Part shown: one piece after another, positions 48,206 to 56,148 of the stretch | Numbering within the stretch: position 1 is the first letter of the stretch | Layout of the letters: every line of letters begins with the position of its first letter | DNA from: a virus | Virus record (IMG/VR): IMGVR_UViG_3300042387_000948 | Span: 1 to 64,000 of that record | Length of the DNA: 64,000 nt | Direction: 5' to 3' (one strand) | Made by a program: the position numbers and the translations under genes | Notes under the pieces: generated by a model | Databases searched by the model: none | What the model saw: only the letters and a program-made list of their open reading frames with translations | What the model was told of the DNA's origin: nothing

Positions 48206-49004
48206 CGAATTCGGAATTATTTTGCTAACTTGCTCACCGGTCTCACGTTAGGCTGGAATATGGAATATATCACCCGCCCTCCCACACCTTAAAAATACGA
48301 AATAAATTCCATAAAGTCAAGTCTTTTTCGATTTATTTTCAGCTTTTTTTTATATTTTTTTGGGATGGGATTGCACCGGTATCGTGGATTCGTGAATATG
48401 GAATTGTACTTTTCTAATATGGTGCCGCTCTACTTAACATAATGTAAATTATATAACAAAAAATGATGGTACAAAACTAAGATTGGGCCCGTTTCTTAAA
48501 AAAGTACAACGTTTTTTCGCTTGACCCTTGGGAATTCTGCTGTCATCGCTTAGAATAATACAATTGTAAACTAGCTAATCACATATGTAAATTTCGCACA
48601 ACTTATATGTTATGGGGATTTTTTCAGCTTATCGGAATAAAAAACGTATCCAGCTCATCGGACTTGAATAAAAAACGTATTCAAAATTCCGAGTAAAAAA
48701 CGTATCCAAAACCGTTGGCTTGAATAAAAAACGTATCCAAAAATAGTGTGGAAGCTCGGGCTTGAAAAAAAAATTTGCTCTCAAAAGGTGTGTGTAGTAG
48801 CCTATCGGGTAATGTGATATATTAACTAGCTATCTTTTTGGTGTTATTACCCTATAACTTTAGGTAATTTTAATACTGCTCTATGTGGGTGTGATATGGA
48901 TACGATTTTTAACCACTCCATATATGATAATTCTTCGATAGTTGAATTCTAAGCGATTTTGGATAAAAAACGTAGATAATTATTAGTGTGTAATAATAGT
49001 GCTC
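48206..49004. other. 800-bp gene-free region with iteron-like repeats
   Basis: No ORF of note on either strand. It contains direct repeats of an AATAAAAAACGTATCCA unit (separate entry), an inverted copy and AT-rich stretches. Possible replication origin, terminus or a regulatory region. Confidence 0.6.
48636..48739 (+). repeat. Four direct repeats AATAAAAAACGTATCCA
   Basis: Copies at 48636-48652, 48667-48683 (one mismatch), 48692-48708 (one mismatch) and 48723-48739, spaced 31, 25 and 31 bp. Related copies: inverted at 48898-48914 and a partial at 48962-48976. Confidence 0.9.
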
Positions 49005-49148
49005 TTAGGCGTTGATTAAGAACCACATAAAGAGCAGAGCCGCAATCCCTTTGAGGGTGTAGTATATAAGGATTACCCACCAGTATTTCTTAACAAGTTC
49101 CTTGCTAATCTTCCCTATCTTTTTTAACCTTTCTTTCAGGGTTCCCAT
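49005..49148 (-). CDS. Small single-span membrane protein, 47 aa
   Basis: Translated from the gap: MGTLKERLKKIGKISKELVK, then a hydrophobic segment (WWVILIYYTLKGIAALLFM). Overlaps the 49136 gene; unknown. Confidence 0.65.
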   Translation of the reverse strand: MGTLKERLKKIGKISKELVKKYWWVILIYYTLKGIAALLFMWFLINA

Positions 49149-49255
49149 TGGTTATCATCTTCTTTCTTAGTTGGAAATAGGTAGTGTGATATCGTTATTA
49201 GGGTTATAATCGTTATCCCTATCCCTGCTATCATTCCGTATAAAAAGTTTTCCAT
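49136..49255 (-). CDS. Small single-span membrane protein, 39 aa
   Basis: Translated from the gap: MENFLYGMIAGIGITIITL with charged tail (TKKEDDNQWEP). The stop overlaps the next start. Confidence 0.65.
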   Translation of the reverse strand: MENFLYGMIAGIGITIITLITISHYLFPTKKEDDNQWEP

Positions 49256-49281
49256 ATTTTAGGTTGATTTAGTGTTGTTAG

Positions 49282-50784
49282 TTATTCCGTTAGGTAGGGA
49301 GTTCTATCTATACTACCTATACCTATACTTAGTTCTTTTATTGTCTTATTATTATTACTAGTATTTTTAGCTGAATTTATTTTATTAGGTGTGTCCGGCT
49401 TCGAGTGGATTTCGTCCATACTTTCTAATATCCTGTCTTTGTACTTGTCTAAAAAATCACTACAATTATCATAATGCCATTCATTCAATTGATATCTTAG
49501 TATCCTATCATGCAATGCTCCGTTGTCCGAAAAATCCATTGGCATTAGATTCTTATAGTAATTCAATCTATAAATGTCATCTTCGGTTTCTGCGTATGTT
49601 TTTGGTATTATATGTTGCAATGCCCACTTACCAATACCATGTCCATGATTATCCCAAGTCATCCAAGGTTCAAACATCCCTTCAATATAATCCCTAAATA
49701 CATCCCACTCTAGACCCAATATATCTTTTGTACGAAATGATTTTGACTTTCCCTTCAATGCCGAATTAACATATACCTTAACCAATGCATGTAATTTAAC
49801 CATTGGGTTTGTATGATAGTTTATTCTACCTTGTATGTTACCTGCTTCATAGTATGTATCCCTCCTATATTGTAACGAGCATTGCTTACAAATATTCCTT
49901 CTAAAATCATTTTCATGTTTTTCTGTCTCACAGTGTTTACACCAATTATGCCCTTTCTTTTTTGGATATGGACACCTTGCACCAGCTGTTTTATATGTAA
50001 AATAACTTATCCTATCCAATTCCAATTTTAATTCGTTTGTTAAATATTCCTTACCAAATCCATTTCGTAACCAATGATACCCATATGATATTGGGGTTTG
50101 ATTCCAACTATCATAATTTTTATACTCACCACTTTCAATAAAGTCCGAAACCATTTTAACACGCTCCAAACATTCTTTCAGTTTATCAGCTTTTTTTTGA
50201 TTTTGTTGGGATTCTATCTCTAGTAATTTAACCTTTTTTTTATGTACAGATTTAGTTTGAGTATGGCATATAGAACATTTACCTTCTTTTATAATATACT
50301 TATAAGGTCTTTTTATAATATGCCCATTTGTACATTCAAATTGTATTTTCAAAGGATATCCCACCTTATGCTCACTACTTATAATTTGTTTTACATATGA
50401 TAACTCTCCAATTTCACTAATTCTTTCAGCATCTCTTTCCTCTTTTTCTAATTGAATTCGGTTACTATATTCATCTGCAGATATCATCCAATTGGGTTTA
50501 CAATACTTAACAAGCCAATTACAACTTCTTTTGTTTGGCATTGTATCTAAATTACGCAATTCTTTGTAGGATGAAACTTTACTTGCTAAATTTATATAGT
50601 ATTTTATTTCATCTATTTTAGATAATCCATTATACAATAATCTTAAATGCTTATTTGCTTCTCTTTTTAGCTTTTTATTTTTTTTATAATTTATATCATA
50701 GCATTTATCCGAACAAAAACTTTTTCCTGCTGGATTGGGATTATTACACTCCTTGCAATTTAAATTTTTCCTTATTTTAGTCAT
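49282..50784 (-). CDS. HNH-type endonuclease with zinc-finger motifs, 500 aa
   Basis: N-terminal Cys-pair zinc motif (CKECNNPNPAGKSFCSDKCY), a second CxxC (CSICHTQ) and a third (CKHCETEKHEND). The C-terminal part matches phage homing-type HNH proteins: ILGLEWDVFRDYIEGMFEPW, MTWDNHGHGIGKWALQHIIP and LNYYKNLMPMDF. It likely cuts DNA and may be mobile. HNH residues are partly altered (QHIIP), so activity should be treated as likely, not certain. Confidence 0.8.
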   Translation of the reverse strand: MTKIRKNLNCKECNNPNPAGKSFCSDKCYDINYKKNKKLKREANKHLRLLYNGLSKIDEIKYYINLASKVSSYKELRNLDTMPNKRSCNWLVKYCKPNWMISADEYSNRIQLEKEERDAERISEIGELSYVKQIISSEHKVGYPLKIQFECTNGHIIKRPYKYIIKEGKCSICHTQTKSVHKKKVKLLEIESQQNQKKADKLKECLERVKMVSDFIESGEYKNYDSWNQTPISYGYHWLRNGFGKEYLTNELKLELDRISYFTYKTAGARCPYPKKKGHNWCKHCETEKHENDFRRNICKQCSLQYRRDTYYEAGNIQGRINYHTNPMVKLHALVKVYVNSALKGKSKSFRTKDILGLEWDVFRDYIEGMFEPWMTWDNHGHGIGKWALQHIIPKTYAETEDDIYRLNYYKNLMPMDFSDNGALHDRILRYQLNEWHYDNCSDFLDKYKDRILESMDEIHSKPDTPNKINSAKNTSNNNKTIKELSIGIGSIDRTPYLTE

Positions 50785-51137
50785 TATAATCTTCCTTCCA
50801 TTTCTGCCACTCCATCCAGCATATGTGCCAATACCTTCCCCACTCTCATCGCATCATCTAATGGTATTGTGTTAGTGATTTGCTTTCTCATTCCAGTCAT
50901 CGCTTCACATACCATATCCACATAGTAGTGTGATTTACTATCATCATACATATCCTCTATCACTTTCGTTTTCTTTAGGATATGGATTTGGTATCCATCC
51001 CACACTATATTAGGGTCAAACTGCAATCCAAATGTATATGCCTCATCGCATTCTCTCCTATATTTGATAGTCCATATGGTACTGCTTTCAGCAAAATCAA
51101 TCAGTTTGTTTGGGTTTTCTATCTTAATCTTTTTCAT
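50784..51137 (-). CDS. MLTIKN-family relative (MKKIKIENPNKLID), 117 aa
   Basis: Starts MKKIKIENPNKLIDFAES; paired with the 51142 gene (IQNPNKLIDF). IWTIKYRRECDEAYTFGL matches the family core. Starts one base after the HNH gene stop. Confidence 0.7.
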   Translation of the reverse strand: MKKIKIENPNKLIDFAESSTIWTIKYRRECDEAYTFGLQFDPNIVWDGYQIHILKKTKVIEDMYDDSKSHYYVDMVCEAMTGMRKQITNTIPLDDAMRVGKVLAHMLDGVAEMEGRL

Positions 51138-51141
51138 ATTA

Positions 51142-51492
51142 TTATAATACTTGTCTAGCTCCAGTATGGATTTGATTAAATACCCTTCTCATATCCTTAA
51201 ATTCTTCTACTCTTAAAAATTTAGTGCATCCTCTTGCAAGGGGTACGTTTACATTATTACAATAGATTTTTACATATTGATGCCTCAAAAAATCATTCGG
51301 GTCATACATTTGTTGTGTCTCCTTATAGATTTGTACTAATATCTTTATGTTAGGGTTTTCTTTATCCGCTAGTACATACTCATATATACCTCCGGTTGGG
51401 TTCTCTCCTACATAATGAATTTTCCAACTTGTTAAACTCTTGCTTACAAAATCAATCAGTTTGTTTGGGTTTTGGATGTGTATCTTTTCCAT
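51142..51492 (-). CDS. MLTIKN-family relative (MEKIHIQNPNKLID), 116 aa
   Basis: Starts MEKIHIQNPNKLIDFVSKS at 51492 (an ATG three codons earlier is weaker). SWKIHYVGENPTGGIYEYVL follows. A second copy of the NPNKLID subgroup. Confidence 0.7.
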   Translation of the reverse strand: MEKIHIQNPNKLIDFVSKSLTSWKIHYVGENPTGGIYEYVLADKENPNIKILVQIYKETQQMYDPNDFLRHQYVKIYCNNVNVPLARGCTKFLRVEEFKDMRRVFNQIHTGARQVL

Positions 51493-51493
51493 A

Positions 51494-51847
51494 CTATACA
51501 ATATTTTTGGGTATAACTTTTTCTAACATCAATCCTAATCTCATTACCATTCCCTCTACGGTATTCAATTCTTGCATTGAAAACCACATCTGTTCTGCTT
51601 TATCCTCTTCCAAATTCCATGCCCATAACTCATATAAAAATACCCTATCATCGGGATTATATTTGACAGGTTCTCTTTTCAATTGTATCTCCGCATGTGT
51701 GAATCTACCATTACTTACTAATTCGAATATGTATTTATCCCCAATATCTTCAACACTTTGAACTGCCCAACCATAAGAATTTTGTATCCACTTCGAATAC
51801 AACTGTCTACCAAATATCTTATCTATGTTTTTTATCGTTAATTTCAT
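51494..51847 (-). CDS. MLTIKN-family protein (MKLTIKNIDKIFG), 117 aa
   Basis: Starts MKLTIKNIDKIFGRQL; YGWAVQSVEDIGDKYIFEL and IQLKREPVKYN carry the family marks; C-terminal helix (GMVMRLGLMLEKVI). Distant from the main array by ~8 kb. Confidence 0.75.
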   Translation of the reverse strand: MKLTIKNIDKIFGRQLYSKWIQNSYGWAVQSVEDIGDKYIFELVSNGRFTHAEIQLKREPVKYNPDDRVFLYELWAWNLEEDKAEQMWFSMQELNTVEGMVMRLGLMLEKVIPKNIV

Positions 51848-51849
51848 GC

Positions 51850-52332
51850 CTACGGATTTAATACCCTTTCCATTAAATTACATATTCTCCGTATAACCTC
51901 TCCCATATTTCGTAAATCTCCCTTACCCAATGCTTCTACTTTTAGTTGGTTTGGTTTCTCTTCATAAGATAGTTCCCAGCAATCTTTTAAGACTATAGGA
52001 TAAGGTATTTTCTCTCTATTTAAGTTTAAAGAGAATTGTTTTATCTTACCATCGGGTGTACTGATTTCTACTATAAACTCATACCTATTATCTATCCACT
52101 CATACACATCGAATATCCTTCCTATTGTTAGTATGTTCCCTCCTATATGGAATGTCCTTCCTACTATCTTATTTATGTTTTGTATCGTTAGCATATCTGA
52201 ATTCTTTTTATCATCTCTGTCCCACATTGATTTGTGTAACTCTAAAATTTTTTGTTGGGTATCATAGTTAGCTCGTATCCTATCCATTTCCATTTGCATC
52301 TGCAACTTTGCCCACGCTCCCGTTAAACTCAT
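51850..52332 (-). CDS. MLTIKN-family protein with N-terminal extension, 160 aa
   Basis: The MLTIQNINKIVGRTFHIGG start lies at residue 47, after a coiled-coil-like helical extension (MSLTGAWAKLQMQMEMDRIR). An internal ATG at 52194 with the ATGCTAACG context could give the short family form. Either an in-frame fusion or two starts in one frame. Confidence 0.7.
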   Translation of the reverse strand: MSLTGAWAKLQMQMEMDRIRANYDTQQKILELHKSMWDRDDKKNSDMLTIQNINKIVGRTFHIGGNILTIGRIFDVYEWIDNRYEFIVEISTPDGKIKQFSLNLNREKIPYPIVLKDCWELSYEEKPNQLKVEALGKGDLRNMGEVIRRICNLMERVLNP

Positions 52333-52335
52333 CTC

Positions 52336-52527
52336 TTATATCTCTTCGATTCGTTTGATAATTGTTCTATTGATTGGATAGGATGCCACAACCTCCAAAC
52401 TATTTATATTAGGCCGAATATAGAAAGTATAACACCCACTTCCACTATAATCATATGTATCTGCCTCTACTTCGTAATCTACACCAAAATCACTTCCCGT
52501 AATTACTTCTAAATGGTATCTTTTCAT
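52336..52527 (-). CDS. Unknown protein, 63 aa
   Basis: Starts MKRYHLEVITGSDFGVDYEV; a beta-rich small protein (CYTFYIRPNINSLEVV). Not recognised; three bases between genes. Confidence 0.65.
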   Translation of the reverse strand: MKRYHLEVITGSDFGVDYEVEADTYDYSGSGCYTFYIRPNINSLEVVASYPINRTIIKRIEEI

Positions 52528-52817
52528 AACTTATCTATCATATTTCTGCCCTTTGGTGTTGGCTTTTCTTTCTTTCCCTTTTGATTCTTAGATAGTAATT
52601 GGGCATCCTTTTGCTCCTTAATCTTATCTATCATCTTATAGGTTTCATCCAATCTCATTTGCTTATCGATTTGGAATTGCTCCGAATTTAGGTATTTATC
52701 TACCTCCTTTCGTTTGTTCAGTCCGTTCACATATCGTGTCCAACTTACCAACTCCGCTGCGATTACCAATCCATTTATGGCAATCAATAGTAACATTATT
52801 ATTTCTGCTCCTGTCAT
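52524..52817 (-). CDS. Single-span membrane protein, 97 aa
   Basis: One hydrophobic stretch (IIMLLLIAINGLVIAAEL) then a charged helical region (QIDKQMRLDETYKMIDKIKE) and basic tail. Overlaps the 52336 start (ATGA). Unknown. Confidence 0.7.
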   Translation of the reverse strand: MTGAEIIMLLLIAINGLVIAAELVSWTRYVNGLNKRKEVDKYLNSEQFQIDKQMRLDETYKMIDKIKEQKDAQLLSKNQKGKKEKPTPKGRNMIDKL

Positions 52818-52826
52818 AATTTTATA

Positions 52827-53261
52827 TTAAAAAGGTAATGAGTGCTTTCCATTTAAGCAGGATTCTATGTAATCCAATACAAATTGTGGGTCTTTTACTC
52901 TATCTACATCTACCCAATCGCTTCCGTTATTCTCACCACTCCATCTGAACAAAACCTGCTTTGTATTTGTAAATTTATTGTGTTCCATCTCTCTTTCAAT
53001 TTTCAGAACTCCTTTCTGCCCTAACACATCTTCGGCTCTCCAAGAATATTCCAAAGATTCATCAGTCATTGGTATGTGGAATACTACCATATTAGTTCTT
53101 TGAAATTTGGTAAGTTTTTCAGGGTTCTCCAATCCCAATAAAGGTGTTATTGCCGGTCCTTCGTTTATAGCATCTTTAATATACCCCACACCATAACCTC
53201 CACTATTCAGATACCTTCCCAATGTGGTAGCCATATCCCAATTATTATCTTTCTGCTCCAT
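52827..53261 (-). CDS. Unknown protein, 144 aa
   Basis: Starts MEQKDNNWDMATTLGRYL; landmarks LKIEREMEHN and VLFRWSGENNGSDWVDVD. The LKIERE segment may be a distant version of the MLTIKN-family LxR strand, not proven. Overlaps the 53245 gene. Confidence 0.7.
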   Translation of the reverse strand: MEQKDNNWDMATTLGRYLNSGGYGVGYIKDAINEGPAITPLLGLENPEKLTKFQRTNMVVFHIPMTDESLEYSWRAEDVLGQKGVLKIEREMEHNKFTNTKQVLFRWSGENNGSDWVDVDRVKDPQFVLDYIESCLNGKHSLPF

Positions 53262-53415
53262 TCTCTAATTTGTTTAATAGTTCTCTCAACTCCCCCACTC
53301 TCTTTCGTTTTCCGGCATATTCATCATCATCACTTGCCTTATGTCCATTCATATTGGCTAAAGTTACCTCATATTCTAAAGCAACCAACTCCGTTATTAT
53401 ATCATCAAAGTTCAT
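53245..53415 (-). CDS. Small helical protein, 56 aa
   Basis: Starts MNFDDIITELVALEYEVTLA at 53415; ends LRELLNKLENGAER. A longer frame to 53595 runs through the preceding gene and is rejected. Confidence 0.7.
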   Translation of the reverse strand: MNFDDIITELVALEYEVTLANMNGHKASDDDEYAGKRKRVGELRELLNKLENGAER

Positions 53416-53416
53416 A

Positions 53417-53749
53417 TTATCCTTTTTTACCAAAATCTCGTTCCCAAGCATCATCCAACCTCTCCATAAACTCTTTGTGTGTTTCCTTCTTCTTTTTGGT
53501 TTTGGAATACGATGGATATGTATCTTCCCAATATTTGTCCGATGCATCCTTCGCATCCAACTCTTCTTTGATAAAATAAATGATAGCATATACAAATGTT
53601 AATAAAATACTAATCGTTGCACCATAACGAAATCCGTTTGGAAACATAGCATACAACTTAAACATTGTATATATCACACCACCAATCCCACCTATAAAAC
53701 CACCTACCATAAGCGTTGCTCTTAACCAATTTTCTACGTTTCGATTCAT
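53417..53749 (-). CDS. Two-span membrane protein, 110 aa
   Basis: Hydrophobic segments at about 15-32 and 42-60 (FRYGATISILLTFVYAIIYF), then a charged tail (EELDAKDASDKYWEDTYPSY). Could be a holin-like or accessory membrane protein; unknown. Confidence 0.7.
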   Translation of the reverse strand: MNRNVENWLRATLMVGGFIGGIGGVIYTMFKLYAMFPNGFRYGATISILLTFVYAIIYFIKEELDAKDASDKYWEDTYPSYSKTKKKKETHKEFMERLDDAWERDFGKKG

Positions 53750-53979
53750 ACTATTTTCTTTTCTTTTTTATATATTTGTGTCAATTTAGTAAGTTCATCT
53801 GCCTCATCTTGCGTATATTCTCCAATTATACTTATCTTTTCTACCATTGCTTTATAGTAGGCAACATCTCTATTCATACCATCGAACATCTCGTAGTTAT
53901 CGTAACCTGCAACTAACCACGCATACAATTTTGGTATGAATTCCTTTTGTGCTCTTGTAACTTCCTTCGTTCTAATCAT
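53746..53979 (-). CDS. Unknown protein, 77 aa
   Basis: Starts MIRTKEVTRAQKEFIPKLYA; a helical protein with WLVAGYDNYEMFDGM. Overlaps genes at both ends. Confidence 0.65.
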   Translation of the reverse strand: MIRTKEVTRAQKEFIPKLYAWLVAGYDNYEMFDGMNRDVAYYKAMVEKISIIGEYTQDEADELTKLTQIYKKEKKIV

Positions 53980-54242
53980 AATCCTTCAGTACCATCAATT
54001 TCTTCTGGTAGTTCTAATTCAACACTCATAAATTCATTGTGTTCTTCGATACTCCTATCAAACTTATATATTTTGTAATCAGTATCCCCTACCATACCAA
54101 ACTCTTCCTCAACTGCTAACTCCGATGCTAACAAATCGATATCGGATTGGTCTGGTTCGTTTTCATACACACAAATGTGTTTGATTTTCATTTCATTACC
54201 ATCCACCACATCGGCGAATACAACTGCGTAGTTTACTTTCAT
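53976..54242 (-). CDS. Unknown acidic protein, 88 aa
   Basis: Starts MKVNYAVVFADVVDGNEMKI; a beta-alpha pattern with acidic tail (ELELPEEIDGTEGL). Not recognised. Adjacent to the NlpC/P60 gene. Confidence 0.65.
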   Translation of the reverse strand: MKVNYAVVFADVVDGNEMKIKHICVYENEPDQSDIDLLASELAVEEEFGMVGDTDYKIYKFDRSIEEHNEFMSVELELPEEIDGTEGL

Positions 54243-54694
54243 CTTCTTCGTCCGGCTCCTTTATACCGTCTTTTATATTTTGGTTCTTCTAATGTACTAA
54301 TTTTAACTCCTTCTGCCCTATTTGCTGCGTGAACAAATAGATTATTACCTATGTATGTCCCACAATGCCAACCTGATGGGGATTCTCTGCTCGTAAAGAA
54401 TAGTAAATCTCCTACTCTTAAACTATCCCTCTTTACTCTTTCCGTTGCATTCCATTGTTTGATACATACGTTTGGGATATTGGTTTGGAATATTTCCTTA
54501 TATAATCTTGCGTTGAAATTACTACAATCAATACCCCTTTCAGTTTGCCCACCCAATCGGTATGGTTTACCCACCCAATGCCAAATGAACTTATTTAATG
54601 TAGTATCTGGCGTTTGAGCACTGCAACAATAGCACATTAACCAAATTAGTAGTGTTGCTATTGTAGCCAATATTTTTGTACTATTTCTTACCAT
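54239..54694 (-). CDS. NlpC/P60 peptidase with membrane or signal segment
   Basis: Catalytic motif GIDCSNFNARLY (Cys about 57), WHCGTYIGNN (His about 110) and FVHAA (His about 122). The family cuts peptide bonds in cell wall. The N-terminus is a hydrophobic segment (TIATLLIWLMCYCCSAQ) that would export or anchor it. The start at 54694 is used; upstream codons add residues overlapping the 54681 gene. A candidate phage lysis or injection enzyme. 151 aa. Confidence 0.88.
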   Translation of the reverse strand: MVRNSTKILATIATLLIWLMCYCCSAQTPDTTLNKFIWHWVGKPYRLGGQTERGIDCSNFNARLYKEIFQTNIPNVCIKQWNATERVKRDSLRVGDLLFFTSRESPSGWHCGTYIGNNLFVHAANRAEGVKISTLEEPKYKRRYKGAGRRR

Positions 54695-54899
54695 CGATAT
54701 TATATTTCTCCACCTCTTCAGGTGTTGCAAATGGTTCTGGTGGTTGCTCTGCCCAATATTGCCTTTCCAACTCTTCAGTCCACAAAGCATCTTGCTTATC
54801 TCTCAACATATCGTGCTCCAATTTGTTCATCCGTTCCTCAACTCTCATCATTCGGTATATCAAAAATATCCCAATAATTAATAATAAAATTACCTCCAT
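54681..54899 (-). CDS. Single-span membrane protein, 72 aa
   Basis: Starts MEVILLLIIGIFLIYRMMRV with a hydrophobic segment, then acidic helical region (EERMNKLEHDMLRDKQD) and acidic tail. Overlaps the NlpC/P60 start. Confidence 0.7.
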   Translation of the reverse strand: MEVILLLIIGIFLIYRMMRVEERMNKLEHDMLRDKQDALWTEELERQYWAEQPPEPFATPEEVEKYNIDGKK

Positions 54900-54902
54900 A
54901 TC

Positions 54903-55094
54903 TTACCAGCTTTCGTAATCCGTTATATCTTTTGTAATGTTTGCTTTTTCGGAATGTATTTCAATCCCATAACCTAATCCAGATGCAGGTGTAAATATGT
55001 ACTTAATCGTACCCGTCTCACCATAAATTTGTATTAAGGCCGATTCAAACTCCTTTACTCTAGCTTCCTCTACTTCTGTTAATTTGAACTCCAT
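54903..55094 (-). CDS. Unknown protein, 63 aa
   Basis: Starts MEFKLTEVEEARVKEFESA; strands (IKYIFTPASGLGYGIEIH). Not recognised. Confidence 0.65.
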   Translation of the reverse strand: MEFKLTEVEEARVKEFESALIQIYGETGTIKYIFTPASGLGYGIEIHSEKANITKDITDYESW

Positions 55095-55405
55095 TATTCT
55101 TCTGATTTATATTTGTTATCAAAATCAATATCAAACCCTTCTTCGTGTGCGTTGTGTTGTGCGAATGCCTCATCTAACATCTCTTCGGTGATTCCATTCG
55201 TTGTATCACTATCGGTGTTTTCTTCACAATAATTAAATACTGCACGATTCCACATCCTTTCAGTATATCCCATTGCCAATGCTGCACCTTTGAATAGTTC
55301 CAACACCTCATCCATTGTGGTATCTGAATTTGGTTTCTCTAATGTAACCTTCGTATCATACTGCTCAAATGTCAGTTTTGTTGTGTAATTTTTGTATAAA
55401 CTCAT
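55094..55405 (-). CDS. Unknown protein with AMGYTE motif, 103 aa
   Basis: Starts MSLYKNYTTKLTFEQYD at 55405 (an upstream codon at 55444 is rejected); AALAMGYTERMWNRAVFNY matches the 13761 gene. Acidic C-terminus. Confidence 0.7.
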   Translation of the reverse strand: MSLYKNYTTKLTFEQYDTKVTLEKPNSDTTMDEVLELFKGAALAMGYTERMWNRAVFNYCEENTDSDTTNGITEEMLDEAFAQHNAHEEGFDIDFDNKYKSEE

Positions 55406-55416
55406 TATTGTATAGT

Positions 55417-55680
55417 TTAATAGTGCAAATCCAAATAAAAACATTCTTTATCATCCCCATATGATACAGGACTCCAAACTGCGGTGTACTCGCTATTGAA
55501 TTCTGGATATACGTTGTTTGGTTTCTTTAAAGTTTCCCATCCATTGAGCACATCATAATACATATCCTCTACGCGTTGCGCAACTACTAATGCATCATCT
55601 GGGTAATCCGCCAATTGTTTTTTCAACTGCCCTACTGTCAAATAATCTTTGTGTCTTTCTTTGTATTGTTTGCTTGTCAT
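55417..55680 (-). CDS. Unknown protein, 87 aa
   Basis: Starts MTSKQYKERHKDYLTVGQLK; VGQLKKQLADYPDDALVVAQ resembles a short phage helix-turn pattern seen in many unrelated small phage proteins. Unknown. Confidence 0.7.
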   Translation of the reverse strand: MTSKQYKERHKDYLTVGQLKKQLADYPDDALVVAQRVEDMYYDVLNGWETLKKPNNVYPEFNSEYTAVWSPVSYGDDKECFYLDLHY

Positions 55681-55892
55681 TAGAATAAATCCTTAAAGTA
55701 CTCTCCAAATAATTGTGTTTGAAACTCTTCACTTTTCTTTTGATTTGCAATCTCTAACTCAAATCGTTCGGCAGTTAATTCATCCAACTCTTTGATATTA
55801 AAGTGTTGGGTTGGTGTGGTGAATACTCTGTAACCATCCTTAGTTTGGTTGATAGTAATACCTTCGGTTATATATTTTTTGATTGATAACAT
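55680..55892 (-). CDS. Small protein, 70 aa
   Basis: Starts MLSIKKYITEGITINQTKDG at 55892. N-terminal MLSIKKYITEGI recalls the MLTIKN start only slightly. First gene behind the 55896 promoter. Confidence 0.7.
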   Translation of the reverse strand: MLSIKKYITEGITINQTKDGYRVFTTPTQHFNIKELDELTAERFELEIANQKKSEEFQTQLFGEYFKDLF

Positions 55893-55895
55893 ATA

Positions 55896-55927
55896 CAAAT
55901 ATACGAAAAAAAATCCAATAAAACAAA
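55896..55927 (-). promoter_or_regulatory. Bacteroidota-type promoter overlapping a terminator (TTTGT-N19-TATATTTG)
   Basis: N19 architecture; the -33 box lies inside the hairpin at 55905-55940. Confidence 0.75.
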
Positions 55928-55940
55928 TGTCTATTGGATT
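55905..55940 (-). terminator. Terminator hairpin at the end of the 55931 gene
   Basis: AATCCAATA/TATTGGATT stem with an 8-T run (minus strand). It overlaps the next promoter and the end of the 41-aa gene. Confidence 0.85.
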
Positions 55941-56056
55941 TTCTTACTTTTTTTCTTTGGTTTTTCTTTTAATCTATATTTGTACTTCAACTCATTACAT
56001 TTCCAGCAGGTAGAACTATCTTCAGTAGTATTCCATATGTGTATATCGCATTTCAT
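55931..56056 (-). CDS. Small Cys-rich protein, 41 aa
   Basis: Translated from the gap: MKCDIHIWNTTEDSSTCWKC, then a basic tail (KEKPKKKSKKIQ). Cys pairs suggest a zinc ribbon. The stop lies in the terminator stem. Confidence 0.65.
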   Translation of the reverse strand: MKCDIHIWNTTEDSSTCWKCNELKYKYRLKEKPKKKSKKIQ

Positions 56057-56148
56057 TATGCAAATAGCCAAAATACAACTACCCCAATAGCTACTAATGT
56101 TATAGCTGTAATGTATAAGTAATGAATAAGTTTCTTAACTATCTCCAT
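56056..56148 (-). CDS. Small single-span membrane peptide, 30 aa
   Basis: Translated from the gap: MEIVKKLIHYLYITAITLVA, ends VVVFWLFA. Starts inside the end of the 56139 gene and its TAATG joins the next gene, so translation is likely coupled. Confidence 0.6.
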   Translation of the reverse strand: MEIVKKLIHYLYITAITLVAIGVVVFWLFA

